64,000 nt of DNA from Paraburkholderia acidisoli (GTDB lineage Bacteria > Pseudomonadota > Gammaproteobacteria > Burkholderiales > Burkholderiaceae), in NCBI RefSeq assembly GCF_009789675.1, contig NZ_CP046913.1, positions 1,426,001 to 1,490,000 on the forward strand, written 5' to 3'. Shown piece by piece: positions 49,227 through 57,904 of this stretch. How positions within the stretch are numbered: position 1 is the stretch's first letter; the number at the start of each line of letters is the position of its first letter. The notes under the pieces are model-generated. The model ran no database searches. It worked only from the letters and a program-made list of their open reading frames with translations, and was not told where the DNA came from. A program made the position numbers and the translations under genes.

Positions 49227-52200
49227 TTAGAACTCGTAGCCGACCTGTGCGCGCACGCCCGCGTCGCCCGTGCTCGTGACCGATACCGCGCCGTTCATGA
49301 GCCAGTGCATGCTGGTCGAGCGATACGTCACGCCGACCGCTGCGGCGCTGCCGCCCTTGTAGTAGCCGCCGCCGGCCGCGACCACGGTGCGGCCCGGACC
49401 CGAAGGCGTGAGGTTCGGCATGGCCATGGCGGCGGCCACGCCCGCGTAGGCGTTCTTCGAGACCGTATTGATCGAGCTTTGCAGCGACGAGATCTGCTGG
49501 TTGAACACGTTCGACTGCTGCGTCATGGCGCTGTTCATCTGGTTAAGATTGACGGCGTCTGTGCCGGACGTGCCCGCCTTGACGTTGACGATCTGACGCT
49601 CCGCGCCTTCCGCGCCGACCGAGACCGCGTTGTCGCGGTTCGCGATCGAGTTCGCGCCGATGGCCACCGAGTTCGTTGCCGACGCATTGGCCTTGTCGCC
49701 GATCGCGGTCGAACTGGCGCCCGTGGCGACCGCGCCGCCGCCCGCCGCGAACGCGCTTGCACCCGATGCGGCGGCAGGGCCGCTGTCCGAGTTCACCGCG
49801 ACCGCCGTCGAACCCGTCGTGGCAATGTTCTGCACCATCTGGTTGATCGTGGCGACCTGCTGGTTCGTGGCATAGAGTTGCTTGCCCGTCACGGCGTCGG
49901 TGCTGGCCGCGTCGAGCGAGCCGTCTTGCAGACCGCTCAGCTTGACGTTGCCGCCCGCGGTGCTGGCGAGCGTGACCGTATCGTGCGCATTGGAGTCGTA
50001 GTGGACCGCGTTCGCGTCGGTCGCCGTGTCAGCGGTGTCGCCGGCCGCGAGGAGCGGTCGAGCGGCGGCGAGCACGCGGGGGCTCGACGCCTGTACCGCC
50101 GTGCTGTCCGATGCTGCGATGCCGTTGTTGAGCGCCGCGATGTCAGCCGTGTTCTGCGTCACGCGATTGTCGAGGTTGGCGATGGCGTCGCCGACCGTGT
50201 TGACCGTCGTGCCGCCCACCGCGTAGGACGGGGCGATGAACGCGCCCGCGGCGTTGATGCCGGCACCGCCGCCCAGCGCACCCGCGACGCTACGCAACTG
50301 GCTCACGTTGACGGCGTCAGTGTCGTCCTGGCCAGCCGCCATGTTGACGATGCGGCGCGTATTGAGCTGGCTCTGGATCGTGCTGACGGAGCCGTCCGGG
50401 TTGACGACGAGACGCTGGCTCGTGCCGTTGCTGCCGACCGAAACCGTGTTGTCCTGATTGGCCACGGAACCCGAACCCAACGCCACCGAGTCGTTCGCAT
50501 TGGCGAGCGACTGGATGCCGAGCGCCACGCTGCCGCCGCCGTTCGCTTCCGTGTTCGAGCCGATGGCGATACTGCCTGCGGCGTTTGCGCGAGCCATGTC
50601 GGTCGGCGCGCTCGACCCCACCGCATTGGTCGCGCCGCGTACCTGCGAATAATAGGCGGCGGTCCGGTAGGCTCCGCCGTCCGCATCCGTGAGATCGACG
50701 CCGGAGCCCGGGGCGGCGGCGCCGACTCCGCCGGTTGCCTTCAGCAACATCGGCGACGAAACATGGAGGTCGGAAACGCCGCTCTTCTTTGAGATCAGGT
50801 CTTCCACTTGACCGACGTTCGTGGCATCGGTATCCAGAATGCCGTCAGCGACGTTGCTGATGACCGTGCCGCGCGGCAGGGCACCCGAGCTACGATCGGT
50901 GGGATCGACAAAATAGTTGCTGTTGCCTTGGCCCGGATCGAGCACGATGTGTGCGTTGGCCGTGCCAATGGTATTCGGGACGTACAGGACCGACGGATTG
51001 CTCACATTGCCGTTGGCGTCCATGATGTAGCCGCCCATTTTAAAGGCGGTCGGATCGGACGACTGCGCTTGCGCACCCCAGCCGGAAGTCACCAGCGTAT
51101 TGTGGATCTTTGTGATGTCGGTCGAGACGTTGGTGACCGTTTGGCTCACGCCGTAAAGCTGCGCGCCGTTCACTGCGTCAGTGCTCGACGCGCTCAGCTC
51201 ACCCGGCTTGAGATTGGTCAGCGCGACCGCCGGCGACCCCACGCCGCCCAGCGTCACCGTGGTATGCGCCGACGAGTCGTATTTCACGACATCGGTCATC
51301 TGACCATTGATGTTCGTGATCTCGCTATCCAGACTGGAAATGTCGGTCGTGTTCTGCGTGACCTTGCTGTTGGTCGCAAACAGTTGCGAACCATTGATCA
51401 CATCCGTGCTGGCCGCCGTCACCTGGCCTGCCGCCACGTTCGTGATCTGACGCGCTGCCGTGGTCGTGCCAACGCTCACCACGCCAACGGGGGCGCCGCC
51501 CGCATAAGTGTAGGTCGTTCCGCCGATCACGCCGTTTGCCGTGGCCACGCCCGTGGTGTTGGCGACCGAACCCTCGCCCAGCGCGATCGAACTGGCGGCC
51601 AAAGCTTGCGCGCCCTGACCGAGCGCCGTTGAATTCGCCCCCGTCGCTTGCGCAGCCTGACCGAGCGCCGTGGCTTTTGCTGCGCTCGCCTTCGAATTGC
51701 CACCGATAGCGCTCGCGCTTGTGCCCGAAGCCGTTGCCGCGTAGCCCATTGCGGCAGCGCTGCTGGCCGCACCGGTACCATTTGCGTACGCGTTGGTGCC
51801 GAATGCCGCGTCGCCGTTGCTCAGCGTCTGCGCTGAAGCGCCGAGTGCAGCGGAGTTGAAGCCAGTCGCATTGGCCTGGTTGCCGATCGCAATTGCGTTC
51901 GTACTGCTCGAATTCGCCGATTGACCGAGCGCGATCGCGCTCGGGCCCGAGGCTCGTGCCGCGGAGCCGATCGCCGTGGCGTAGCCGCCCGTCGCGCCCG
52001 CGTTCGAGCCCACCGCCACCGTGCCCGCAGCGCTGGCCGTCGCATTCGTGCCTACGGCTGTCGCGTACTGGTTGACCGTGCCACCGCCGGATGCATTGGA
52101 GGACGCGCCCAAGGCCATGTCGCCCAGCTTGTTGGCGATGGCCCCGTTGCCCATCGCTTCGCTCCAGTCGCCCAGCGCCTTGGCATTCGACGAAAGCACC

Positions 52201-52937
52201 ACTGAACTTTGACCCGCTGCCGTCGACGTCGAGCCGATCGACACCGAGTTGGTGCCCGATGCGAGCGCCGCCGTGCCGATTGCCGTACCGTTCACACCCG
52301 TCGCCGAAGAATCGGCGCCGGTCGAATTCACGTGGAAATACTTGACCCCTTTGTTGATAAAGTTATTGATCGTGTTGCTCAGATTCGTGACGTTCTCGTT
52401 CGTGGCGTAAAGCTGCGAGCCGTTGACCGCTTCCGTGCTGCTGGCCGCGAGCAGGCCCGGCGCAAGCTGCACGATCTTCTGGTTGCTCATGGTGACAACG
52501 CTGTCGAAGGTCGTAGGACCGTACACCATGATGCTCGCGCCTTTGAGTGCGAGCGTGCCGTTCTGATAGCCGGTAACGCGCGCGGTGGAGGCGCCGAAGC
52601 CGTAGCCACCCTTGCCGTCTCCCGCGTTGTTCAGCGAGAACGTCATGCCGTCCGTCGTACCTTTGCCGTCGGTCGAGCAGTCGAGCGCTTCGTTGCCGCC
52701 CGAGTTGCCCCACGCGTAGCCGCTCGCTCCCGAACACAGCTGAAGCGATCCCTTGCCGACGGTGCCCGGCGTAGCGGCCGCCACCATAGCCGGTGCGAGG
52801 CTTGCCGCGATTCCCGCCGCGCCGGTTGCGAGCAGGGCGATACAACGCGCGGATTTGCTGCGGGCTTTGCTGGTCTCGGGCGCGGCAACCCAGGTTTGAC
52901 TGCCGTGATTCCAGACGGAACGATAGCTTCTGTTCAT
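49227..52937 (-). CDS. Trimeric autotransporter adhesin (YadA-like, type Vc secretion)
   Basis: 1236 aa. An extended signal peptide (ESPR type, MNRSYRSVWNHGSQTWVAAP) ends near residue 53. A head of ~14-residue repeats follows (AIGNQANATGFNSAALGASA style, roughly residues 210-470). Several neck/stalk connectors of the form ASSTDAVNGAQLYG, TEAVNGSQLYATN and DTDAVNVSQLRSV come next, with a second head segment near 780-850. The C-terminal YadA anchor (about the last 85 residues) is preceded by a coiled coil and ends QVGYEF. Expected to trimerise and be displayed on the surface to bind host or surfaces; ligand unknown. Divergent from the peptide-export genes. Confidence 0.93.
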   Translation of the reverse strand: MNRSYRSVWNHGSQTWVAAPETSKARSKSARCIALLATGAAGIAASLAPAMVAAATPGTVGKGSLQLCSGASGYAWGNSGGNEALDCSTDGKGTTDGMTFSLNNAGDGKGGYGFGASTARVTGYQNGTLALKGASIMVYGPTTFDSVVTMSNQKIVQLAPGLLAASSTEAVNGSQLYATNENVTNLSNTINNFINKGVKYFHVNSTGADSSATGVNGTAIGTAALASGTNSVSIGSTSTAAGQSSVVLSSNAKALGDWSEAMGNGAIANKLGDMALGASSNASGGGTVNQYATAVGTNATASAAGTVAVGSNAGATGGYATAIGSAARASGPSAIALGQSANSSSTNAIAIGNQANATGFNSAALGASAQTLSNGDAAFGTNAYANGTGAASSAAAMGYAATASGTSASAIGGNSKASAAKATALGQAAQATGANSTALGQGAQALAASSIALGEGSVANTTGVATANGVIGGTTYTYAGGAPVGVVSVGTTTAARQITNVAAGQVTAASTDVINGSQLFATNSKVTQNTTDISSLDSEITNINGQMTDVVKYDSSAHTTVTLGGVGSPAVALTNLKPGELSASSTDAVNGAQLYGVSQTVTNVSTDITKIHNTLVTSGWGAQAQSSDPTAFKMGGYIMDANGNVSNPSVLYVPNTIGTANAHIVLDPGQGNSNYFVDPTDRSSGALPRGTVISNVADGILDTDATNVGQVEDLISKKSGVSDLHVSSPMLLKATGGVGAAAPGSGVDLTDADGGAYRTAAYYSQVRGATNAVGSSAPTDMARANAAGSIAIGSNTEANGGGSVALGIQSLANANDSVALGSGSVANQDNTVSVGSNGTSQRLVVNPDGSVSTIQSQLNTRRIVNMAAGQDDTDAVNVSQLRSVAGALGGGAGINAAGAFIAPSYAVGGTTVNTVGDAIANLDNRVTQNTADIAALNNGIAASDSTAVQASSPRVLAAARPLLAAGDTADTATDANAVHYDSNAHDTVTLASTAGGNVKLSGLQDGSLDAASTDAVTGKQLYATNQQVATINQMVQNIATTGSTAVAVNSDSGPAAASGASAFAAGGGAVATGASSTAIGDKANASATNSVAIGANSIANRDNAVSVGAEGAERQIVNVKAGTSGTDAVNLNQMNSAMTQQSNVFNQQISSLQSSINTVSKNAYAGVAAAMAMPNLTPSGPGRTVVAAGGGYYKGGSAAAVGVTYRSTSMHWLMNGAVSVTSTGDAGVRAQVGYEF

Positions 52938-53324
52938 CTAATTACCCCGAAGGTGAGTGGTGATCGTCTCGCGTAATATATTTTGGATAACGAATTAATT
53001 GAATGAATCGGGAATCCGTCTTTCCGTTTGCGCGTGTGACCACTTTAGTTGGGGTATGTCGGAAACTGAATACGACTTTTCCGAAACTTCGCTCCAATCA
53101 CGCATTGATTTTCGAGCGAATTTTCGAATTTCCGCGGACGCCGTTGGCGATATATTGGAAATAAGATTTTGGATGAGTTTATTCTCAATTATAGATTTAT
53201 ATTTTGGGAATTAGTCAATGATCCAAGTGAATGTGCAAAGGAGAAAACGCGATGCGAAGTCGCGTTGTTATGATCGGCTCGCCCTCAGCAATGAGGTGCT
53301 AAAACCTTAAAAAGGAAGCTAATC
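52938..53324. promoter_or_regulatory. AT-rich divergent control region between adhesin and peptide operon
   Basis: 387 bp, visibly AT-richer than the surrounding genome, especially 53040-53220. Toward the adhesin, TATATT-like -10 sequence lies on the minus strand near 52975. Toward the peptide gene, TTGGAT (53169-53174), 15 bp, TATAGA (53190-53195) is a weak promoter candidate. Two tiny ORFs are present: 53218-53310 (30 aa, MIQVNVQRRKRDAK start) and 53252-53302 (16 aa, MRSRVVMIGS start, SD AAAGGAG at 53238-53244). I do not count a 71-codon TTG reading (52999-53214) as a gene. Confidence 0.45.
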
Positions 53325-53441
53325 ATGCAAAAAATCGATCGTAACCAACTCGCTGACATTCAAGCCGCAGGCGGCTGCTGCAAGTGCTGCCGCGCACCCG
53401 CACCGAAGCCGCCGGCACCGCCGGCACCGGTTCCGCGTTAA
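53325..53441 (+). CDS. Putative secreted peptide precursor: GG-type leader plus Cys-rich CCKCC core
   Basis: 38 codons with a very good SD (AAAGGAAG, 53311-53318). The leader MQKIDRNQLADIQAAGG (17 aa) has the QLxxI spacing of double-glycine leaders. The core starts CCKCCRAPAPK and ends in a Pro/Ala tail (PPAPPAPVPR): 21 residues, four Cys in two vicinal pairs around a Lys, net basic. It is followed by a terminator-like hairpin and then, in order, an acyltransferase homologue, HlyD adaptor, C39-peptidase ABC transporter and TolC-type channel. By analogy with colicin V-type and RiPP systems it is the exported substrate. Activity (bacteriocin, metal binder, signal) is unknown. The short length means chance cannot be fully excluded, but SD, leader and context agree. 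Confidence 0.78.
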   Translation: MQKIDRNQLADIQAAGGCCKCCRAPAPKPPAPPAPVPR

Positions 53442-53457
53442 TCGGTTCGGGTAACGG

Positions 53458-53490
53458 ACAGAGGGGCTGAGGCCCCTCTGTTGTCTTTGT
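53458..53490 (+). terminator. Hairpin between peptide gene and export genes (probable attenuator)
   Basis: ACAGAGGGGC (53458-53467) and GCCCCTCTGT (53472-53481) form a perfect 10-bp stem with a TGAG loop, followed by T-rich TGTCTTTGT. Placed 17 nt after the precursor stop, it would make much precursor mRNA and less export mRNA by partial read-through, a common design in peptide operons. Confidence 0.75.
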
Positions 53491-53522
53491 CGTGCCTGGC
53501 CGCACGCTTTTCGGCTTTCGTC

Positions 53523-54485
53523 ATGTCGTCTTTCTCCGCGGCGCTTCGGCGCGGCCTGTTTCTCCTGCGCGAGCGTGCCGCGCGCATCGTGAGCCTCGCG
53601 CGTCGCAACGTGTTCGCGCGTCTGCCGTTTTCCGTCGTCGAACGTATCGCGCTGGCGAGCTGGCTCGTCCGCGCCGTCTTCGACGCGCGCCGCCGCTCAG
53701 CGGGTATCGCGCGCTACGAGGCCGGTCTCGCCGACGTGGCGTTGGCGCGCCGCGAGGCATTGCGCACCATGAGCGCCAACGTGCGCGAAGCCCTGTTCGA
53801 CGAACGGCTGTATGCCGGCCGCCAACTCCAGCGCGACGCGTGGCCCGACTTACGCGCCGCCGCGGGCGAGCTTGCCGCGCGCATCCGGCAAATCCGCCGC
53901 GCCGACCCCACACGGCCCGTGATCCTCTCGCCGTTTCACTACCTCTCGCAGTACGCCAACATTTACGTGATCGACGAAGTGCGCAGGCGGCTCGGGCTCG
54001 AAACGATCTCGGTCGTGTCGGGCGTGCCACGCGACGTCTACGGCAATGACGCGGCCATGATTCCCTCGGTGCAGGTCTTGTACACCTATGACGAGAATGG
54101 CAAGGAAAGCCGTAACGGACTGGGGCTGCGTGTGGCGCGCGCGCTGCGCCGCGACGGGGTGGCCGTGATATTCGCCGACGTGCCGCCGTTCGCCTTTGCA
54201 AAATTTCCGATGGAAACCGTCGGCGTCACGATGCGAGGCCGTCATGCGCGCATCCACAACGGCGTGTTCCGGCTCGGCGCGCCGTTCGACGCCTGGTTGT
54301 TGCCGTTCTATCTGCACTTCGAGAAACGGCGCTTCGGTGTGCGCGTGTTCGATCCCGTCGCGCTCGCCCATGACGACGCACCGCAGCGCGTAGCCGACAA
54401 CATAGTCGTAGCGTGCCGCGAAAACTACCCGCACTGGCTGTTCGCGGGGCATCCCTCGACCTATCACTTCGCGCCAACGCGCTGA
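53523..54485 (+). CDS. HtrB/LpxL-like acyltransferase homologue (LABLAT fold), divergent
   Basis: 320 aa. The region around residues 131-265 resembles lipid A-type acyltransferases: RPVILSPFHYLSQYANIYVI in the place of the H-x4-D/E box, FADVPPF, and MRGRHARIHNGVFRLGAPFD followed by AWLLPFYLHFEKRRFGVRVF, matching the family's late substrate-loop and core strand. The residue five after His139 is Tyr144, not Asp/Glu, so the canonical catalytic dyad looks altered. The basic N-terminus has a hydrophobic stretch (VVERIALASWLVRAV) suiting membrane association. The start is ATG 53523; no clear SD, possibly coupled from upstream. Context suggests it modifies the peptide or a partner lipid; a non-catalytic role or immunity is also possible. 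Confidence 0.6.
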   Translation: MSSFSAALRRGLFLLRERAARIVSLARRNVFARLPFSVVERIALASWLVRAVFDARRRSAGIARYEAGLADVALARREALRTMSANVREALFDERLYAGRQLQRDAWPDLRAAAGELAARIRQIRRADPTRPVILSPFHYLSQYANIYVIDEVRRRLGLETISVVSGVPRDVYGNDAAMIPSVQVLYTYDENGKESRNGLGLRVARALRRDGVAVIFADVPPFAFAKFPMETVGVTMRGRHARIHNGVFRLGAPFDAWLLPFYLHFEKRRFGVRVFDPVALAHDDAPQRVADNIVVACRENYPHWLFAGHPSTYHFAPTR

Positions 54486-54567
54486 GCCTGGCGCGGCACG
54501 CCGTTTCGATAAAAAAGCATCCATCACACGCAAGGCCGGATCCACCGGCCGCGGGGACCGTATCAAC

Positions 54568-55788
54568 ATGGAACCGACCTATCTGCCCGAGTTCCGGGAC
54601 ATCCGTTGGCGCTGGATCGGCTATGGCGCCTCGGCGCTCGTCGTGCTCGGCACGGCGTTCGCATTCACGCAGGACATCGAACGCAAGCAGGACGTACGCT
54701 GCGAAATCGTCTCGCCTTCCGAGATCAAGGTGCAGGGCGAGAGCGGGCTGGTCGCCGCGATCTACGTGCAACCGCCCGCGCGCGTGGAAGCCGGACAGCC
54801 GCTGTTCCGGCTCGAACGCGATTTGTCGCTCGCCCGCGGCGGCCTGCGTCGCGACGCCTTCGACGCCCAGGTTCGCGACGAAGCTCGCCGTGCCGCCGAC
54901 GCGCGCTACGCGCAGCAACGCGTCGACCTGAACGCCCAACTCGCAACGGCGCGTTCGGGCGAAGCGAGCCGCCGCGCGGAGCTTGCCGAGCTCGACGTGC
55001 AAGGCGCGCAAAACGTGCAGTTGATCGCCGAATCCGGGCGCAAGCTGGCGCGGCTCTCCACGGTGTCGGATTACGTCACGGCCGACCGGATCGAGCAGGC
55101 ACGCGCAGATTTGCATCAAAGCCACATCGCGCGCGCGGAGTCGGCGGCGCGCCGTCAGCAGACGCTTGCCGCCATCGCCGATCTGCGCAACACGCAAACG
55201 GCGCTCACCGCGCAACTGGGTGAGCTCGAGGCGGGTCACGCGCGCGATCTTCAGGATGCCGATGCGCGCTTCGAGCAAACGCGCCGCGACGCCACCATTT
55301 CCGCGCCGAAGCGCGGCGTCGTCACGTTCTCGCGGCTCGTGCCGGGCAGCATGCTGCAAGCCTCCGACATCGCCATGGTGATCGTCACCGACTCGGCGCA
55401 GCCGCTGCGCGCGGAGCTGCGTATTCCGTCGCGTCGTCGCGGCTTCGTGCGCGAAGGGCAAATCGTGCATCTGAAGTTCGACGCGTTTCCCTACGCCAAA
55501 TTCGGCAGCTACGAAGCGCGCATCGACTCGATCTCGCGCACGACGGTCGGCGCCGCGGCGCCAGCCCCCACGCCGGGCGTGGACGCCGCGGCAAAACCGG
55601 GCGCGGACGCCGCCGATCAAGGCGACGCGTACGTTGCATGGGTCACGCTGCGCGGCCGCACATTCGATTACGGCAACCAACGGTTCGACATTCTGCCGGG
55701 CATGCAGGCGACGGCGAGCATTGTCGTCGAACGCCGCACGATCGCGGAATGGGTGCTCGAACCGCTCTTCAAGATCATGCGAGGCTGA
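54568..55788 (+). CDS. HlyD-family periplasmic adaptor (CvaA-like) of the peptide exporter
   Basis: 406 aa. One membrane anchor (about residues 17-35, IGYGASALVVLGTAFAF), a first half-lipoyl motif (GESGLVAAIYVQPPARVEAG), a long Ala/Arg/Glu coiled-coil hairpin (~95-240), a second half-lipoyl motif (ISAPKRGVVTFSRLVPGSML), and a beta-barrel with VHLKFDAFPYAKFGSYEARI, the hallmark of bacteriocin-type adaptors. It bridges the inner-membrane ABC protein and the TolC-type channel. Ends 1 nt before the ABC transporter start, so translation is coupled. Confidence 0.92.
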   Translation: MEPTYLPEFRDIRWRWIGYGASALVVLGTAFAFTQDIERKQDVRCEIVSPSEIKVQGESGLVAAIYVQPPARVEAGQPLFRLERDLSLARGGLRRDAFDAQVRDEARRAADARYAQQRVDLNAQLATARSGEASRRAELAELDVQGAQNVQLIAESGRKLARLSTVSDYVTADRIEQARADLHQSHIARAESAARRQQTLAAIADLRNTQTALTAQLGELEAGHARDLQDADARFEQTRRDATISAPKRGVVTFSRLVPGSMLQASDIAMVIVTDSAQPLRAELRIPSRRRGFVREGQIVHLKFDAFPYAKFGSYEARIDSISRTTVGAAAPAPTPGVDAAAKPGADAADQGDAYVAWVTLRGRTFDYGNQRFDILPGMQATASIVVERRTIAEWVLEPLFKIMRG

Positions 55789-55789
55789 G

Positions 55790-57904
55790 ATGCGCGTCAT
55801 ATACCAGAATGAAGTGGCCGAATGCGGTTACGCGTGCCTCGCGATGGTGCTCGCGCACTTCGGGCGCGCCACCGAAGTACGCGAACTGTCCGCCTTTCGG
55901 CCGATCTCGGCCAACGGGCTCACGCTGATGGACCTGTACGACGTGGCCATCGACTTCGGCCTCGACGTGCAGGCGTTCCGCTTCGAGCCCGCGCAGGTCA
56001 CGCAGATCAAGCGCGGTTCGATCGTGCATTTCGGCGGCGCGCATTTCATCGTCATCGAACGTTGCACGCGCAACTACGTGAAGTTGATCGATCCGGCGGT
56101 GGGGCGCCGGCGCATCGCGATGGACGTGTTTCTCGCCAATGTCTCGGGCTATCTGATCGAATGCGCGCCCACGGCGGCGCTGCCGCGCATCAAGAAGCCC
56201 ATGCGCGTGCCCGCCGCGCTCGCGCGGCTGCGCCAGCTCAACCCGCAGATGCACGGGCAGGTGGCGAAGATTCTCTTCGTCGCGCTCGGCAGCCAGTTCG
56301 CGATCCTCGCACAGCCGTATCTGGGCGCCTTCGTGCTCGACAACGTGGTCGCCGAAGACAACCTGAATCTGCTCAACGTGCTCGTGCTCACCTTCGCGGG
56401 TATCTTCGCGATCGGCGCGATCAGCCAGTACGTGCAGGGCACGCTCGTCGAACTGCTGCATGCGCTCGTGAGCGTGAACGCGAGGCAAGGGCTGCTCGCG
56501 CACCTGCTGCGCGTGCCGATCGCCTACTTCGAAAAGCGTCACGTGGGCGACGTGTTCGCGCGCGTCAAGGCGCAGGACGAAGTCAACGGTTTCGCGACGC
56601 GCGCGGCCGTGTCGTTTTATATCGACGTGGCCGTGGGCTTGCTGGCCGCCTTGCTGATGTTCGTGCAGAGCGCGCAGCTCTCGTTCGTCGTGCTCGGCGT
56701 CTTCGCGCTGTATCTGCTGGTGTCGGGGGCGATGTTCGCGTCGATGTGGGAGATCCACGCGCGCGTGTTTCAGGAAGCCGCGCGCTGCGACGACGCGCTG
56801 ATCGAAACCGTGCGGTCCGCCTCGCTCATCAAGCTGTCGCAAGGCGAAACGCGCCGCGTCGCGCGCTATATGGAGCAGTTCCGCGCCTATGCGTCGGTGG
56901 CGTTGCGCAGCAACCGGCTGAGCGCCACGCGCGACGCCGTGCTCAAGTTGATCGGCTACGCGGAAACGCTGCTGGTCGCGTGGCTGGCCGCGCGGCTCAT
57001 GCTGGGCGGCGCGATCTCGGTGGGCGTGTTCTATTCGTTCATGATCTACAAGACGCTGTTTTCGGAGCGGTTCGCGCATGCCATCAACACGGGATTTTCG
57101 TATTTCATGCTGAGCGTACCGGTCGCGCGCGTGGACGACATCGCGCAAACCGAAGCTGAACGCTACACGCCGCTCGCCGACATGCACAAGACCGTCGAGG
57201 TGCGGCGCTTCGAGCGGATCAGCGTGCGCGGCGTCACGTTCGCTTATGGCGTGTCCGATCAGCCGGTGCTCAAGCACGCGAGCATGGAAATTGCCCGCGG
57301 CGACAAAATCGTGATCACCGGTCCCTCGGGCGCGGGCAAGTCGACGCTCTTCAAGCTGCTCGCGGCGGCCGAGGCGCCGCAAGCGGGCGAGTTGCGGCTC
57401 AACGGCATTGCGTGGCCGAATTTGTCCGTCGACGAAATTCGCCGGCACGCCACGCATATGCGCCAGGGCGACATCATCCTGTACGGCTCGATCGCCGACA
57501 ACGTCTCGCTGTTCGAAGGCAACGCCGACGAAGCGCGCATCCACGCGCTGCTAGAAGCCGTCGGTCTGCTCGACGACGTCATGCGTCTGCCCATGCGCAC
57601 GCGCACGATGATCAGCGACTCCGCCGCCAATATTTCGGCGGGGCAGCGCCAGCGTCTGCTGCTGGCGCGCGCGCTGTATCAGCCGCGCGAATTGCTGCTG
57701 CTCGACGAACCCACCTCGAATCTCGACCCCGTCGCGGTGAGGCAGATCGCGGCGCTGTTGCGCGGGCTCGATCGCACGGTCGTCGTCATCACGCACGACA
57801 CGGCGATGGCCGAAGGCTTCGACCGCCATTACCGGCTCGTCGACGGCGCGTTCGTGCCCGTCGATCCGCGCCATGCGAGCGCGGTCATGGAGGTGCCGGC
57901 ATGA
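55790..57904 (+). CDS. Peptidase-containing ABC transporter (C39 bacteriocin-processing type, CvaB-like)
   Basis: 704 aa. The N-terminal C39 cysteine protease has an intact catalytic set: Gln6 and Cys12 in YQNEVAECGYACLAMV, His85 in GGAHFIVIE, Asp101 in LIDPAVG. It is followed by a six-helix transmembrane domain (about 150-430) and an ATPase domain: Walker A TGPSGAGKST, signature NISAGQRQRLLLAR, Walker B LLLLDEPTSNLD, H-loop ITHDTAM. It would remove the leader of the 53325 peptide and pump the core outward. ATGA overlap with the TolC-type gene. The start MRVIYQNEV at 55790 is chosen because the C39 motif must be N-terminal. Confidence 0.95.
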   Translation: MRVIYQNEVAECGYACLAMVLAHFGRATEVRELSAFRPISANGLTLMDLYDVAIDFGLDVQAFRFEPAQVTQIKRGSIVHFGGAHFIVIERCTRNYVKLIDPAVGRRRIAMDVFLANVSGYLIECAPTAALPRIKKPMRVPAALARLRQLNPQMHGQVAKILFVALGSQFAILAQPYLGAFVLDNVVAEDNLNLLNVLVLTFAGIFAIGAISQYVQGTLVELLHALVSVNARQGLLAHLLRVPIAYFEKRHVGDVFARVKAQDEVNGFATRAAVSFYIDVAVGLLAALLMFVQSAQLSFVVLGVFALYLLVSGAMFASMWEIHARVFQEAARCDDALIETVRSASLIKLSQGETRRVARYMEQFRAYASVALRSNRLSATRDAVLKLIGYAETLLVAWLAARLMLGGAISVGVFYSFMIYKTLFSERFAHAINTGFSYFMLSVPVARVDDIAQTEAERYTPLADMHKTVEVRRFERISVRGVTFAYGVSDQPVLKHASMEIARGDKIVITGPSGAGKSTLFKLLAAAEAPQAGELRLNGIAWPNLSVDEIRRHATHMRQGDIILYGSIADNVSLFEGNADEARIHALLEAVGLLDDVMRLPMRTRTMISDSAANISAGQRQRLLLARALYQPRELLLLDEPTSNLDPVAVRQIAALLRGLDRTVVVITHDTAMAEGFDRHYRLVDGAFVPVDPRHASAVMEVPA

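Noticed and set aside
52999..53214. 71-codon TTG-initiated reading in the AT-rich region upstream of the peptide gene
   Set aside because: No SD, no recognisable leader or domain, and it lies in sequence that looks like a promoter region; I treat it as non-coding.
53323..53505. Minus-strand 60-codon open frame over the peptide gene
   Set aside because: It runs through the hairpin region antisense to the precursor, which has the better SD, leader pattern and operon context.
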